64,000 nucleotides of DNA from Theristus sp. LFF4_11. Taxonomy: Eukaryota > Nematoda > Chromadorea > Monhysterida > Xyalidae. Below the pieces are notes generated by a model that did no database searches, was not told the origin of the DNA, and saw only the letters and a program-made list of their open reading frames with translations. A program made the position numbers and the translations under genes. Positions 11,101 through 21,849 of this stretch are shown here, piece after piece. Position 1 is the first letter of the stretch, and the number at the start of each line of letters is the position of its first letter. The stretch lies in assembly GCA_030248135.1 (NCBI GenBank), contig JASANC010001219.1:62001-126000 (forward strand), written 5' to 3'.

Positions 11101-11366
11101 GGTAATCATTTTTCAGAGCAGTCCGAAACGTCGGCGCGCTTGTCCGTCCAAGCGGCTGGCTCCTGCTGGGCGGAGTGCTGCACGAGCGCAGCTATTGGAC
11201 GAACGGCTGTCGCTATCGATGTCACTATCTCCGTCGTCGGCACGTGCACGACGCGCTGCGCGCGGCCGGCTTTCCGACCAATCAGCGTGCGGAAGGCGGA
11301 GCCAATTTCAAATACGTCGAACGCGAGGAGGTGTTCCTGTTGGTGGTGCAGAAAAGGAACTGTTGA
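8106..11366 (+). CDS. NNMT/PNMT/TEMT-family methyltransferase 1
   Basis: Exons 8106-8295, 8907-9085, 9494-9786 and 11117-11366 (GT-AG, phases consistent) encode 303 residues. An acidic N-terminal tail of about 45 residues precedes FDARAYLNDFY, the usual start of the family fold. The SAM-binding motif I reads LLDFGCGPTVH. FDWSAVLNWV matches the family FDW motif, then FDVVASVFCLEYA and AVRNVGALVRPSGWLLLGG follow as in nicotinamide and amine N-methyltransferases. The expected role is cytosolic transfer of a methyl group from S-adenosylmethionine to an amine or pyridine nitrogen; the substrate cannot be read from sequence. Intron 2 (9086-9493) is 408 nt with no in-frame stop. Intron 3 holds three transposons, one ending 12 bp before the acceptor. 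A paralogue follows on the same strand. Confidence 0.88.
8683..8900 (+). mobile_element. tRNA-headed SINE, copy 1
   Basis: A tRNA-like head (TGGTGGTAGCGCG as box A, GTTCGGGGC with a CCCCG arm as box B) is followed by a tail containing GGGCGCCCCACTCG and CTTTTCTGGGTTAG. The head recurs at 56251. The tail recurs at 48450 and 62925. It lies in intron 1 of the methyltransferase. Confidence 0.6.
9893..10353. mobile_element. MITE family A, copy 2
   Basis: Full copy with inverted ends ATACCGTATTACCTC, C-runs on the inner flanks and the conserved interior. It is inserted in intron 3 of methyltransferase 1. Confidence 0.88.
10450..10540. repeat. interspersed repeat family K
   Basis: GTGACTCGGGC, TTTAGGGCACTCGGATCAC and CCAATTTTGAATTCCCGCG recur inverted at 24895-24985. 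A related piece (CCAATTTTGACGTTCCGCG) lies at 16640 and 20840. Confidence 0.6.
10665..10834. mobile_element. MITE family C copy
   Basis: Ends CAGTCGAACTCTAAATTATA and the inverse TATAATTTCGAGTTCTACTG, with AATCAGCTGA just inside each end and a central CAAACTCCGCC. It lies 5 bp before a family B element in the methyltransferase 1 intron. Confidence 0.85.
10839..11104. mobile_element. MITE family B, copy 1
   Basis: Inverted ends TACCGTAAAGTCTTGCATAT, then TAAGGTTCCTCCCACTTATA inside. Copies at 19791-20030 and 41172-41436. TA dinucleotides at both ends suggest a TA target. Confidence 0.88.
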
Positions 11367-11440
11367 CGACAATCAACATGTGTGTACACTACTCGATTTC
11401 CTGTGATATTGTAAGTGACAAGAATACCTGGTAATTCCGG

Positions 11441-11898
11441 ATACCGTATTACCTCTATTAACCCCCCCCCCCCAAAATTAAACCCCCCCCAAAATAAACC
11501 CCCACCCCCTCGACAAGTTTCCAAATAATCGCCCCCCCCCAAAAATAATCCCCCATGGGGGATTATTGAAACCTGTTTAAAACACATACCCAGCGAATTC
11601 AGTGGCTGGTTGCAGTGAAAATGCTGAAATTGTGCTACCAAAGGCCCCAAATGGATGAGTTAATGGTAATTTCATTACAAAAGGCTGTTGTAAAAGGAAA
11701 TTTCTATGTAGAGTAGAAGTTTCTGCGACTTCCTTCCTGCCATGGAAGGTATTTTTGCCATTTTGCCCACTCCTAAAAATGGTTTCCAAATAAACCCCCC
11801 CCCCAAAATAAAGCCCCCCCCCCAAAAATAAACCCCCACCCCCAGAAGTCGCTGAAGAAATAAACCCCCATGGGGGTTTATTAGAGGTAATACGGTAT
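11441..11898. mobile_element. MITE family A, copy 3
   Basis: Full copy in the same orientation as copy 2, lying between the two methyltransferase genes. It starts 75 bp after the first gene's stop codon. Confidence 0.88.
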
Positions 11899-12675
11899 GT
11901 GCGTTGTGCGGATGTGTACATACAGCAGCTGTCGTTGTGCAACCATCACCACCAAAACCAACCAACACTACTACTGGTGAAGTTTTCTGGATATGGCTGC
12001 GTCGAAAATTCTTGCTCTCTGAAATGTTGCAATAACATTGATGACATAATGTCCAACCCACTGACACACACACCAAAACAACAAGCGCGTGCCTATGGTT
12101 CTGCGCGTGCGCGCGGCGGTTTCGCGCAAAAAAGTGTGTTGCACCTATACTGGAAGCGCGAGAGAACTTATTGTACCAACCCAACCCAGATGTGTCAAAA
12201 ACACACACATATGTGCATCCCGTGACACTTTCCGCTTCTAGTGCTATGGGTGTGAAAATGCGCGCTGAAAAACCGGCCCCGCGTGACTGTCTTCTTTGAC
12301 ATCAACATTTCGTGTAATTCCGTGAAATGTCGGACTGGACCAAAACACCACACTCTCAGTCTCTTGTTTGGTGCACATATAAACCTGGCATCATATCGTG
12401 TTATATCTGTGTTGTTGCTCGAATCGTCGTTGTTAGTTTGCTTTTTCAAAAATCTATTCCACTGTTTTTCGAACGGGCGCCTCTGCAAACTTGTATAAAC
12501 GACGGAATTTGTTATTAGGTAAACTGACTGTTGTACGTAGCTCATGGAAATAGAAAAAAACCGGATCGGAAATTGTGCAGTTGAAACGATGACTAAAGTG
12601 ACCCTTCAGATGTGAGCGCACCCAGAGCCGAAAAAAAAAACTCAACAAAAAAACCAGTTCATTCCAACAAAAATC

Positions 12676-14823
12676 ATGTCCGAAACAGCGCTGGACACGG
12701 CGGAAACCACCGCAGCCCACATACCAATACGAAACGGCACGATCATCCACCACCCGGCTGATTACGACCTCCAGTTCGAGCCTCGCCGCTACCTCGACCA
12801 CTTCTACTCGAAGCGAGCAACGGAAGCGGGCATGAAAACGCCGCTATTCACGATCGCGAACTTCATCCCGCGTATGGCGGATCGCGACCGGAGACGGCGC
12901 ACCGGTAAATTGCTTGACGTCGGCTCCGGCCCCACAATCTACGTGGCGTTACTGTTTCGCAACGAGGTGAACGAGATTCACTTGTCGGATTTCACGCAGC
13001 GCAGCCGTGCCGAACTGCACCGATGGCTGCGTGGTGAGTCGACGTTCGACTGGATGCCGATCACGCGATCGATCGCGTCGATTGAAGCGATCTGCGGCGA
13101 CGACGAGATGGCCGGAATGATTGAGGTTTGCCGGTGGGGGTGGTGGTTTTTTTGTAATTTAGGAGTGGATGAATGTTTGTTGAAGCCGAAAAAGAATGGT
13201 ATACGGGCTGGCTATATTTGACCGAAAGCGCCGATAGTACCTCCAGCCCAAATGTCTTTTCCATCTTTTGCGCGTGACGCAAGGTTTTAGATTGTACCTT
13301 CCATTTTTTTGAGGAAGCTTTTATGGAAAGAATTTTAGATTGTAGTGTAAGGTCACAGTGCAAAACGCGTTTTCTTTGCGGTTCTCTATAAATGAGCCGG
13401 TCTGGTTGATTGAAGTGTTGACTAAAGTTTTAAAACATCCAAAACTGTTGAGCACACATTCGATGTGTTCAATTCTCTTTCCGCTTTCAGTGTTTGATTT
13501 ATTAATAGTTGACTGCTAAATTGACCGTTTTCACAGCTGTTTGACTGTTATTGATTCAATTTCTTGAAATCACAAATCCCAGTGGTTGTTGGTTGGTGCT
13601 AGCAACGATTTTAAAATTGAGTAGTTAAAATTAAATAAAGCCTACATTTCCGAATGCTTGCACCAAAAAAGTGCAACATCGCTGACGAAAAACGTCTTTT
13701 TCAGCCAACGACTGTACACACGCAGCTTGATTAGCTCGTGAAACTCGTAAGTGTAAGAAGCTCTTGCTAGATCAAGCGACTGCTGTATATCAAAAAAGAA
13801 TTCGCCAAGAACACAGGCTCAGGCTTAGGCTTTGGTTTAGGCTTGGGCTTGGGCTTTGGCTTAGGCTTAAGCGTATGTTTACGTCCAGGCATAGGCTTGG
13901 ACTAGACTCAGGCTTAGGCTTAGGATGAGGTTCAGGTTTAGGCTTAGGTTTAGGCTTGAGCTTGGGCTTCAGCTTAGGCTGAGGCTCAAACTTAGGCTTT
14001 TAAGCCTAAAAGCTTTGTTTAGCGAACTGCTCTCAGTGGTATACAGCAGACTTCATGCCACCACCCCTCTGATCCTTCCTCAGTAAACGCCCACTTCTTT
14101 TGTTAAGACTGACACCCGACTCAGACTGACTTTCTCTATTTTACATCCACCTTCAGAGGAAAAGCCTCTTTCATTTACCAAAAAAATCGCGACCCACGTT
14201 TCCAGCAAGCGCGCTCGAAAACGCGGGCCGTTTGGTTCTGCGACGTCCATCGGCCGCACGTCCTGGAGCGATGTGACGAGTTCGACAACAACGACAAAAA
14301 TCAGAACAACAATGACAATAACAACAACAACAACAATAATAACAATAACATGAACAATGGCAATAACACGAACAACACCAACAACAATAACATGAACAAT
14401 GACAATAACAGGAACAACACCAACAACAATAACATCAACATCAAAAACAACATCAACGACGTCGACGTCGACGACCATCTCGACCACCAGTTCGACATTG
14501 TGACGGCGATCTTCTGTCTCGAGTCGGCGTCGACCGACTACGCGCAGTACAAGCGGGCGATGCGTAACGTCGTGAGACTGTTGAAACCGGACGGCTATTT
14601 CGTGTTCGGCTCCGTGCTCGAGGACACCGTGTACGAGTACGGACGCGAGGATCGGTTCTCGTTGCTGTACCTGACGGTCGACATGATCAAGGAGGCGATG
14701 CGACACGCGCATCTCGACGTCGACCGTCAGTTGTACGCGTTCGAGCATGAGGGCGCCGTGATGATGATGACCAGGAAGAAGTCGGGGCCGGGGGGGGGGG
14801 ACAGTGAAGTCGTAATTCGCTGA
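12676..14823 (+). CDS. NNMT/PNMT/TEMT-family methyltransferase 2 with Asn-rich insert
   Basis: Two exons, 12676-13125 and 14206-14823, joined at phase 0, encode 355 residues. FEPRRYLDHFYSK starts the fold. LLDVGSGPTIYVA is the SAM motif, close to the DIGSGPTIY of vertebrate NNMT. FDWMPITRSIASIE is the family FDW segment, and QARSKTRAVWFCDV, FDIVTAIFCLESAS and AMRNVVRLLKPDGYF complete it. Between FCDV and FDIVTA lies an insert of roughly 60 residues dominated by Asn, encoded by AAC/AAT runs at about 14284-14460; vertebrate members have only a short loop there. The intron contains telomere-like TTAGGC sequence. The sole intron does not coincide with any in methyltransferase 1. The enzyme should methylate an amine or pyridine; the substrate is unknown. 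Confidence 0.87.
13797..14010 (+). repeat. interstitial telomere-like (TTAGGC)n tract, degenerate
   Basis: About 210 bp of TTAGGC and one-base variants (TTGGGC, TTAGGT, TTTGGC, CTTAGG), ending TAGGCTTTTAAGCCTAAA, a small palindrome. TTAGGC is the nematode telomere repeat. It lies inside the intron of methyltransferase 2, near its 3' end. Confidence 0.8.
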
Positions 14824-14975
14824 AAAAGGGTGTTCTAAAAAAACAGCAACACTTTTTCTATAAGTACGGTAAACGCGTTTTAACACAGCCGTTTTTGTAA
14901 CTGCCGGTTTAGTGTTTTTTTCCGGTAAATATGAATATGGTACCCATGGGGTCTCTGTTCATCCTGTTACTGTAC

Positions 14976-15703
14976 TACCGTATTACCCCCATTAAACCCC
15001 CCCCCCACCATTAATCCCCCCCCCCCCACCAATAAACCTCCCACCGACCAGTTTCCAAAAAATCCCCCCACAAATAATCCCCCATGGGGGTTAATTGGAA
15101 ACCTGTTTGAAACACATACCCAGCGAATTCAATGGCTGAATGCAGTGACATTGGTGAAATTGTGCTATAGTATGGCCGAATAAATAAGGCAGTTCATCAA
15201 GGCGGGATCCGTTGCAGACTAGGAGTTGTCTTTTTCAAAAAGGCCACTATAACACTTATTCATGTGTGCAAGGGAGAAAGAATGAACTGAATAGCATGAA
15301 GAATCCATTAGTCTAAAAAACGCGTCAAATTTGGCACACAATCTGGTTTCTGAACGTCTTTTTTCTTTCATTCAAATTTCGCGCGCTCCTTGCACCCTGA
15401 AAAAAGCTGCCATGTTTACTCGGCCATTCCGTACCAAAGGCCCCAAATGGATGAGTTAATGGTAATTTCATTACAAAGGGCTGTTACAAAAGGAAATCTC
15501 TGTGAAAAGTAGAAGTTTCTGCGACTTTCTTGCCTGCCATGCAAGGTATTTTTGCCATTTTTCAACAAAACCCCACCCCTAGAATTTTTTGTAAATAAAC
15601 CCCCCCCCTTCCCACCAATAACCCCCCCCCCCAATAAACCCCCACCCATAAAAGTCGCTGACGTATTAATCCCCCATGGGGGTTTATTGGGGGTAATACG
15701 GTA
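14976..15703. mobile_element. MITE family A, copy 4, split by a nested family E element
   Basis: Inverted ends TACCGTATTACCCCC. The conserved interior stops at GTGCTA and resumes with CCAAAGGCCCC after 15432. In copies 2 and 3 these two pieces are adjacent, so the intervening sequence is an insertion. It lies downstream of methyltransferase 2. Confidence 0.85.
15168..15432. mobile_element. MITE family E nested in family A
   Basis: Begins TAGTATGGCCGAATAAATAA and ends TTACTCGGCCATTCCGTA. It is inserted at a TA present once in the other family A copies. A complete sister copy is at 59836-60102. Confidence 0.82.
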
Positions 15704-16335
15704 TGTATTTTTTTTGCAAACGACAGGTTCCGAGGAAAAGTGATTCCGTGCTACGTAGCTAGCACACATTCATTAGCAATGTCATTCATATCGTTGCGGT
15801 GTACATTGTACGCGTAGTTTTGTCGTTTTGTGCTGTATTGCGAGTAGATGTGTGTTTTGTGCAAACGGTAATTAAAAATTGGTATTGAATACAATCCATT
15901 TATTGCGACCGGTGATTGAAAGATTCTATGGCCTAGGTAATCAGAAGACATAACATAAAAAACCACCAGAGGCCCATCACGGTACACCGTCAACGTTTCG
16001 AAGTATTGAAGAGACAAACCTCCGATGCAAAAGATCGGTTACCGAAGCACCGCTTCAAACGTTTCAGACGTCAAATGCGGCAACCACTCAATTCAGCATC
16101 CGACAGAACTCTGGCCTTCATTGACAAAACTCGCATTTCAAACCTTTCCATCATTGTCTCCGCCCACGGACACAAAAAACGGCGACCTAACTAACCTTCC
16201 TAACTAGCTGACTGACGACCATTTAGTGGTAGCTGGCTCGCAGCCGTTATCCTCGTTGTCGTGGCGTGGTGTTCTGTTGACCTTAGCTACATTCTGTTTG
16301 GCAAAAGTGCATAAGCAGACGTGAAGGGAAACTAT
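15704..16335. other. intergenic stretch, no gene recognised
   Basis: No splice-linked conserved peptide or known repeat is seen between the family A copy and the start of the 4.2-kb duplicated unit. Confidence 0.45.
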
Positions 16336-17596
16336 ATGACCTATTTTTTTAAACGTGTCCCACTGAAATGACGCCATGTGGCGCTAAACATGCGCTTGCC
16401 GTTCACAGCAAACCAGACTTTCCGTTTAACTGTTTCTTCCTGCAAACAAATGGTGAATGTCGAATCAGTCACACCAAAAACTAACATTTTACTGCCTACT
16501 TTGACAAACGGGCGTTTTTAAAGCAAATGGCGTCATTTTAGTCCGGACACGTTTGAATAAATCCACAATAGTTTCTATGTGAAGGGAATTTTATGTGACA
16601 AGTACAAATAGCCCGACAGGGCCATAGATGATTCTACTCTACCAATTTTGACGTTCCGCGTCATGCGTGAAACTGTTTAGACCAAAATAAAAGATAATAT
16701 TAAAATAGATTTTTACTTTTTAGGTACTTTGGTATGTTTGTCGGCCACGCAATGATCTATTTTTGGCCGGAATGTGGTAAATGCAGTCATGCAGAATTTT
16801 GCTATTAATGATGAAGCTGAATCACTAAAATCACCTGTTACGTTCAAATTCATATAGGGCTAAGAGAGTTGAATCATTTCAACACTTTGTTATTTGTCAC
16901 AGTCACAGTACATGTTTCGCATAATTGCATGATAAGGAATCAGTTATAAGCGTTGGCTCCCCACCTTTTCTCACTTCACCTTTTTCTTTCCTTATTCGGT
17001 TGAAAATGTTGGTTTATTCCAGTAAAAGTACCCGATGGTCAACATAACATGCTCGGTACACTAATGCACCCAAACTTTAATGCAACTTTTTGAAGTGATT
17101 CCTGCCGAAGTAAACAGCCGAACAGCCTGTGGTCTCAGACCGAATATACCCAGCTGTAAAATGTTTATTTTTTTCATGAAACCTCCGCAAACAAAAAAAT
17201 TGTTTTTTTCAAAAAACAATTGAATTTACATCGTTTTTTTTCTTTTTCATCGAATATTAGGATAAACCCATTGTGTCAACTGAGCCGCGTGAATTTCCTT
17301 TGTGATATAAACAACAGCGGGAGTTGACTCTGTATAAAAACTGAATAAAATTGATTAATACATCATTTTATAGTAAGCAGATGTAAAATGCTTGCTAAAA
17401 TGCTTACCAACAAGCTGCAAACAGCTCATCCAAAAGTTTCGAAGGAAATTTGAAAAACTACATGTCGGTGCATAAAACAACTGAGGAAACGTGTTGCGGT
17501 GCGGCACATTTCACGGAACTTTCGAGGCTGCAAAGTTATGAGATTCCGTGAAACGTCCGCCAACGTTTTCTTCAGTGTAAATTTTCGTCGACTTCA

Positions 17597-17612
17597 TTTC
17601 AGGCGCTTTCAG
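17597..17612 (+). promoter_or_regulatory. TTTCAG trans-splice-type acceptors before start codon
   Basis: TTTCAG occurs twice, 11 and 21 bases before the ATG at 17624, and is conserved before the ATG at 21850. TTTCAG is the nematode splice acceptor consensus, so spliced-leader addition here is likely. Confidence 0.45.
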
Positions 17613-17623
17613 CAACGCAAAAT

Positions 17624-20470
17624 ATGGCAACATTTCTCACAGTGACGGTAAGAATGACATATTTCTCAGAGTCGTCTGCAAACCAAAAAAACACTTCACT
17701 CATTGTTATAGGTGTTGGTGGCGGTGCTGGCGGCGGCCGGCTCTGCGAACGAGCCGCTGTCGGAAATGCTCGCAAGGGCCAGTGAACTGCTGTCGCGCGA
17801 CATCGACAGCAGCAGCAATCCATTTCGGGTGCGCCGTCAAATTGCGCCCGGTCAACACCGGACACGGGCGCAAAACGCCACTTGTGTCTACGCTGCGCAA
17901 ACGATCGTAACGGAGCTGAAGGCGCGATTTGTGCGATATTCGACAGAGTGTTTCGAAAGGTACGGTACGACTGGTGGATGTATAGGATTGTGTTTGTTTC
18001 AACCTGTCAGTTTTGTTTCTCTCTCGAAGAATAATGTCGAGCATGCAAAAACTTTGAAGAATATAGCAAGAAGAACGAATAATGCATCGGGTTTGGTCGA
18101 AATAACACACACCCTATATTTGTGGCTGGCTACTCCAATTCCGTTCTTTCTTACCCTTTTTCACATTTTCAGGTAGGGGGTGCTTACCTGTGGGGGTGGG
18201 AGGTGGGCGAAGTGCTGAGTCGTTAGTGTACCCACAGAAGGTCCCTGGTTTAAACGGTGGGTGTCCTTCCTTCCCTCCCCCTCATCTTCGGTGCTGGTGT
18301 GCAAGCAAGCAAGCAACCAACCAACCAACTAATCAGCGAATATGTGATATTGAAATAGTCTGCAGACTACGTATACTAATTGAAATTGTCAATAAACGGA
18401 CCGTTGCATTTTGTTGAACTCCACACACCATGGCGGTGACTACACCCAGAGTATTTGCAAACTTTCAAGAGGGTCAACATACTTTGCGAAAAAAACCTCC
18501 GCTCTGTCTCCATCGGACAACAGTCTTATAATTTTCGACTTTTCTTGTTCAGTGCAACAAAAACAAAGTTTCATGGATTGTGGCATTCTGTTCTAGTGTA
18601 ACCACCGAAACATGCCCGCGAACAACAGCGATGACAATGGAAGAAGCGGGCAGAGTAAAGGCGGCGGTGATCGAGAATGAAGCGTGTCACTCAATTCAAG
18701 AATCACTGCTTGACTTCGTTGACGGGATGATAGACCTTTTGTGGTAACGTTTTTTTTGTTGTAATAATGCGTGTTTTGTTTTTTATCAAGTTCTAGTCTG
18801 AAGACAGTGCATACACAAACAGCATGTCATACTATACCATTGAGCGGCCCAAAATTCGTGTCATACCATTTGGCGTGCCAAAGTTTGTACCATATCATTT
18901 AGCGGCATCCAAATTCGTGTCATACCATTCTACGTGCCAAAGTTCATATCATACCATTGAGCGGCCCAAAATGCGTGTCATACCAATTTGAATGCCCAAA
19001 ATAAAAAAAAGAAGTAGAAAAAAGCCAACAAGCGGTGCACTGACGCAAATCTTAGAAGCACCCCTGGTCTGGGCTGGGTGCGTTTTCGAGACCAATAGCA
19101 GCATTGGCATTGCCCCTTACCGTGATCGCCAACATCGCAGCTTCGCCACTGCATCAGTGGTCGGTCACGAGCGCGCAGAATGGCATTGCGAGCATTTTGG
19201 GCCGAAGGTCGGATAATGGTATGGTACAAACTTTGGCACGCAGAATGGCATTGCGAGCATTTTGGGCCGAAGGTCGGATAATGGTATGGTACAAACTTTG
19301 GCACGCAGAACGGTGCGGCCGACGGTTAGGGTCCGCCTTGCACTGTTTCTGCACTCAATTTATTATTGCGCTGTTTTACGTTTTCGTTCCAGCTGTGCTT
19401 GCATTCGTGTTACAAGCAACGAGAGATGTCGTACGCTGGAGAACCAGTCGCTGTACGACGCAAAGTAAGTGACGAAATTTTGCAAAATAAAAAACAATAC
19501 TTTTTGCTGTTTTATAGAATGATCACACGCTGAAAAATGAGAGTGTCTGCTGTCCTACCCGCCGGGGGTGTGTCGTGTCCCGTGTCCCGGAAATAAAAGT
19601 GGTCACAAACTTCAAGTGTACAGTTGCCACTTTTTATTCCGGATTAGGACGGGATACTACGCGGCATACCCAGGCGGAAAAGCACCGACACCTGTGCGGA
19701 CAGATGTTTTTAGCGTGATATTGCAGTGGAACGCCGATCTGCTACCGCACGGAGGCTGGTCGGACCACTTTTGCCCCAATTACCGTAAAGTCTTGCATAT
19801 AAGGTCTCCTTATACCGTATAAATTTGAAAATCAAAAATTAAAAGTGGAATTTCGTGTGACAACCTTATAAGTGGGAGGAGGTCTTATAAAGCGAACATT
19901 AGGAATTTCGGTAGGATTTTGACCAAGTCAAAATTTTGAATTTTTTGGTTTCCCGCCGTGTGACACTCCGCCCACTTTTGGGTGGGGGTCTTATAAGTGG
20001 GAGGAACCTTATATGCAAGACTTTACAGTACTGAGCTGAATCAAAAAAAGCATAATCGAAACTCCCCAGAGTTCTGCGTTCAACTGGTTTTCTTTGCTGT
20101 CGTTTTTTGGTCTAAAAACCAATTTCGCGAATTGATTCACGAATGTACACTTGTTAAAACCGACCGCCAAAAAAACTGCTTGCCGAAAACGCTGCTCTTC
20201 ACTTGTGGTACATGGCTTCACTTCACTTCACTCCACTTCACTTATCTAGATACATGGCGTTCATTTCGCCTTTTTCTTTTACAGGAACTTTTACCGAAAA
20301 AATACACCTTCTTTAGACTGGTGGCCGCATTAGAAGAGATGTGTCTGCCATACTGGAAAGAGTTAGCGCGGGATTGTTTACTCGATGAGCAATTGGTCAG
20401 AGAATTGGCAATCATTGTGGGTGCACGGATTTCGGCCCGCTACAAGGATAAAATTGAGAAGATGGACTGA
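17624..20470 (+). CDS. secreted cysteine-containing protein, tandem copy 1
   Basis: Exons 17624-17647, 17712-17959, 18597-18743, 19393-19464 and 20317-20470 have consistent phases and encode 214 residues. I do not recognise the family. MATFLTVTVLVAVLAAAGSA is a signal peptide. A short region then leads to RVRR at about residue 50, a furin-type cleavage site, followed by a mature domain with about ten cysteines (ATC, TEC, ETC, ACH, LCCAC, ERC, EMC, RDC). Exon 5 gives LEEMCLPYWKELARDC and a charged tail. The exon 4 donor GTAAGT overlaps an in-frame TAA, so an unspliced transcript would stop there, giving a 164-residue form. The paralogue starts at 21850; the mature part differs mainly by replacements while signal and pro regions are identical. 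It is presumably secreted; its function is unknown. Confidence 0.72.
18830..19315. repeat. local direct and inverted repeats in intron 3 of secreted gene 1
   Basis: Repeats of GTCATACCATT, GAGCGGCCCAAAA and GCGTGCCAAAG occupy 18830-18990. Around 19190-19310 a 60-bp segment (GCATTTTGGGCCGAAGGTCG ... CTTTGGCACGCAGAA) is directly duplicated and is partly inverse to the first block. The counterpart in unit 2 lies at 23310-23790. Confidence 0.65.
19791..20030. mobile_element. MITE family B, copy 2, in duplicated unit 1 only
   Basis: Inverted ends TACCGTAAAGTCTTGCATAT. Unit 2 reads CCCCATTACTGAG at the equivalent position (about 24375), the empty site with one TA. Unit 1 has TA on both sides of the element, so it inserted after the duplication. 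Confidence 0.9.
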
Positions 20471-21849
20471 CGAAACAATATCATGAAGAAACAGCTCTGA
20501 TAAATGAGAAGACGTTACTAATTTTTTATTAATATGACCTATTTTTTTAAACGTGTCTCACTGAAATGACGTCATATGCTGCAAAACATGCGCTTGCCGT
20601 TCACAGCAAACCAGACTTTCCGTTTAACTGTTTCTTCCTGCAAACAAATGGTGAATGTCGAATCAGTCACACCAAAAACTAACATTTTACTGCCTACTTT
20701 GACAAACGGGCGTTTTTAAAGCAAATGGCGTCATTTTAGTCCGGACACGTTTGAATAAATCCACAATAGTTTCTATGTGAAGGGAATTTTATGTGACAAG
20801 TACAAATAGCCCGACAGGGCCATAGATGATTCTACTCTACCAATTTTGACGTTCCGCGTCATGCGTGAAACTGTTTAGACCAAAATAAAAGATAATATTA
20901 AAATAGATTTTTACTTTTTAGGTACTTTGGTATGTTTGTCGGCCACGCAATGATCTATTTTTGGCCGGAATGTGGTAAATGCAGTCATGCAGAATTTTGC
21001 TATTAATGATGAAGCTGAATCACTAAAATCACCTGTTACGTTCAAATTCATATAGGGCTAAGAGAGTTGAATCATTTCAACACTTTGTTATTTGTCACAG
21101 TCACAGTACATGTTTCGCATAATTGCATGATAAGGAATCAGTTATAAGCGTTGGCTCCCCACCTTTTCTCACTTCACCTTTTTCTTTCCTTATTCGGTTG
21201 AAAATGTTGGTTTATTCCAGTAAAAGTACCCGATGGTCAACATAACATGCTCGGTACACTAATGCACCCAAACTTTTGAATGCAACATTTTTTGAAGTGG
21301 TCGAAAGTAAACAGCCAAGCAACCCGTGGTCTCAGATCGAATATACAAGATATTTATGTTTATCTTTTCATGAAACCTCCGCAAACAAAAACTTTTTTCA
21401 AAATTTTGAGTGTACATACTACATCGTTTTTTTTCATTTTCATCGAATATTAGGATAAACAAATTGTGTAAACTGAGCCGCGTAAATTTCCTTCTTTTTG
21501 TGATATAAACAACAGCGGGCGTTGACTCTGTATAAAAGCTGAATAAAATTGATTAATACATCATTTTATAGTAAGCAGCTGTAAATTGCTTGCTAAAATG
21601 CTTACCAAAAAGCTGCAAACAGCTCATCCAAAAGTTTCGAAGGAAATTTTAAAAACTACATGTCGAATGCATAAAACAACTGAGGAAACGTGTTGCGGTA
21701 CATTTCACGGAACTTCCGAGGCTGCAAAGTTATGAGATGCGATGTTGAAACAACGTTCCGTGAAACGTTCAGCGGCAACGTTTTCCTCAATGTTGGATGA
21801 GTGTCAATTTTCGTCGACTTCATTTCAGGTGCTTTCAGCAACGCAAAAA

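Noticed and set aside
14080..14886. 268-codon minus-strand frame rich in Val and Ile
   Set aside because: It is the antisense of methyltransferase 2 exon 2; the Val/Ile run is the complement of the Asn codons.
19541..19822. open frames in the conserved 19511-19770 segment (CRVPCPGNKSGHK; also 24115-24419)
   Set aside because: Open in both units, but the units differ there at only about 4 sites, so openness is uninformative, and no phase-compatible acceptor links it to exon 4. Left as intron.
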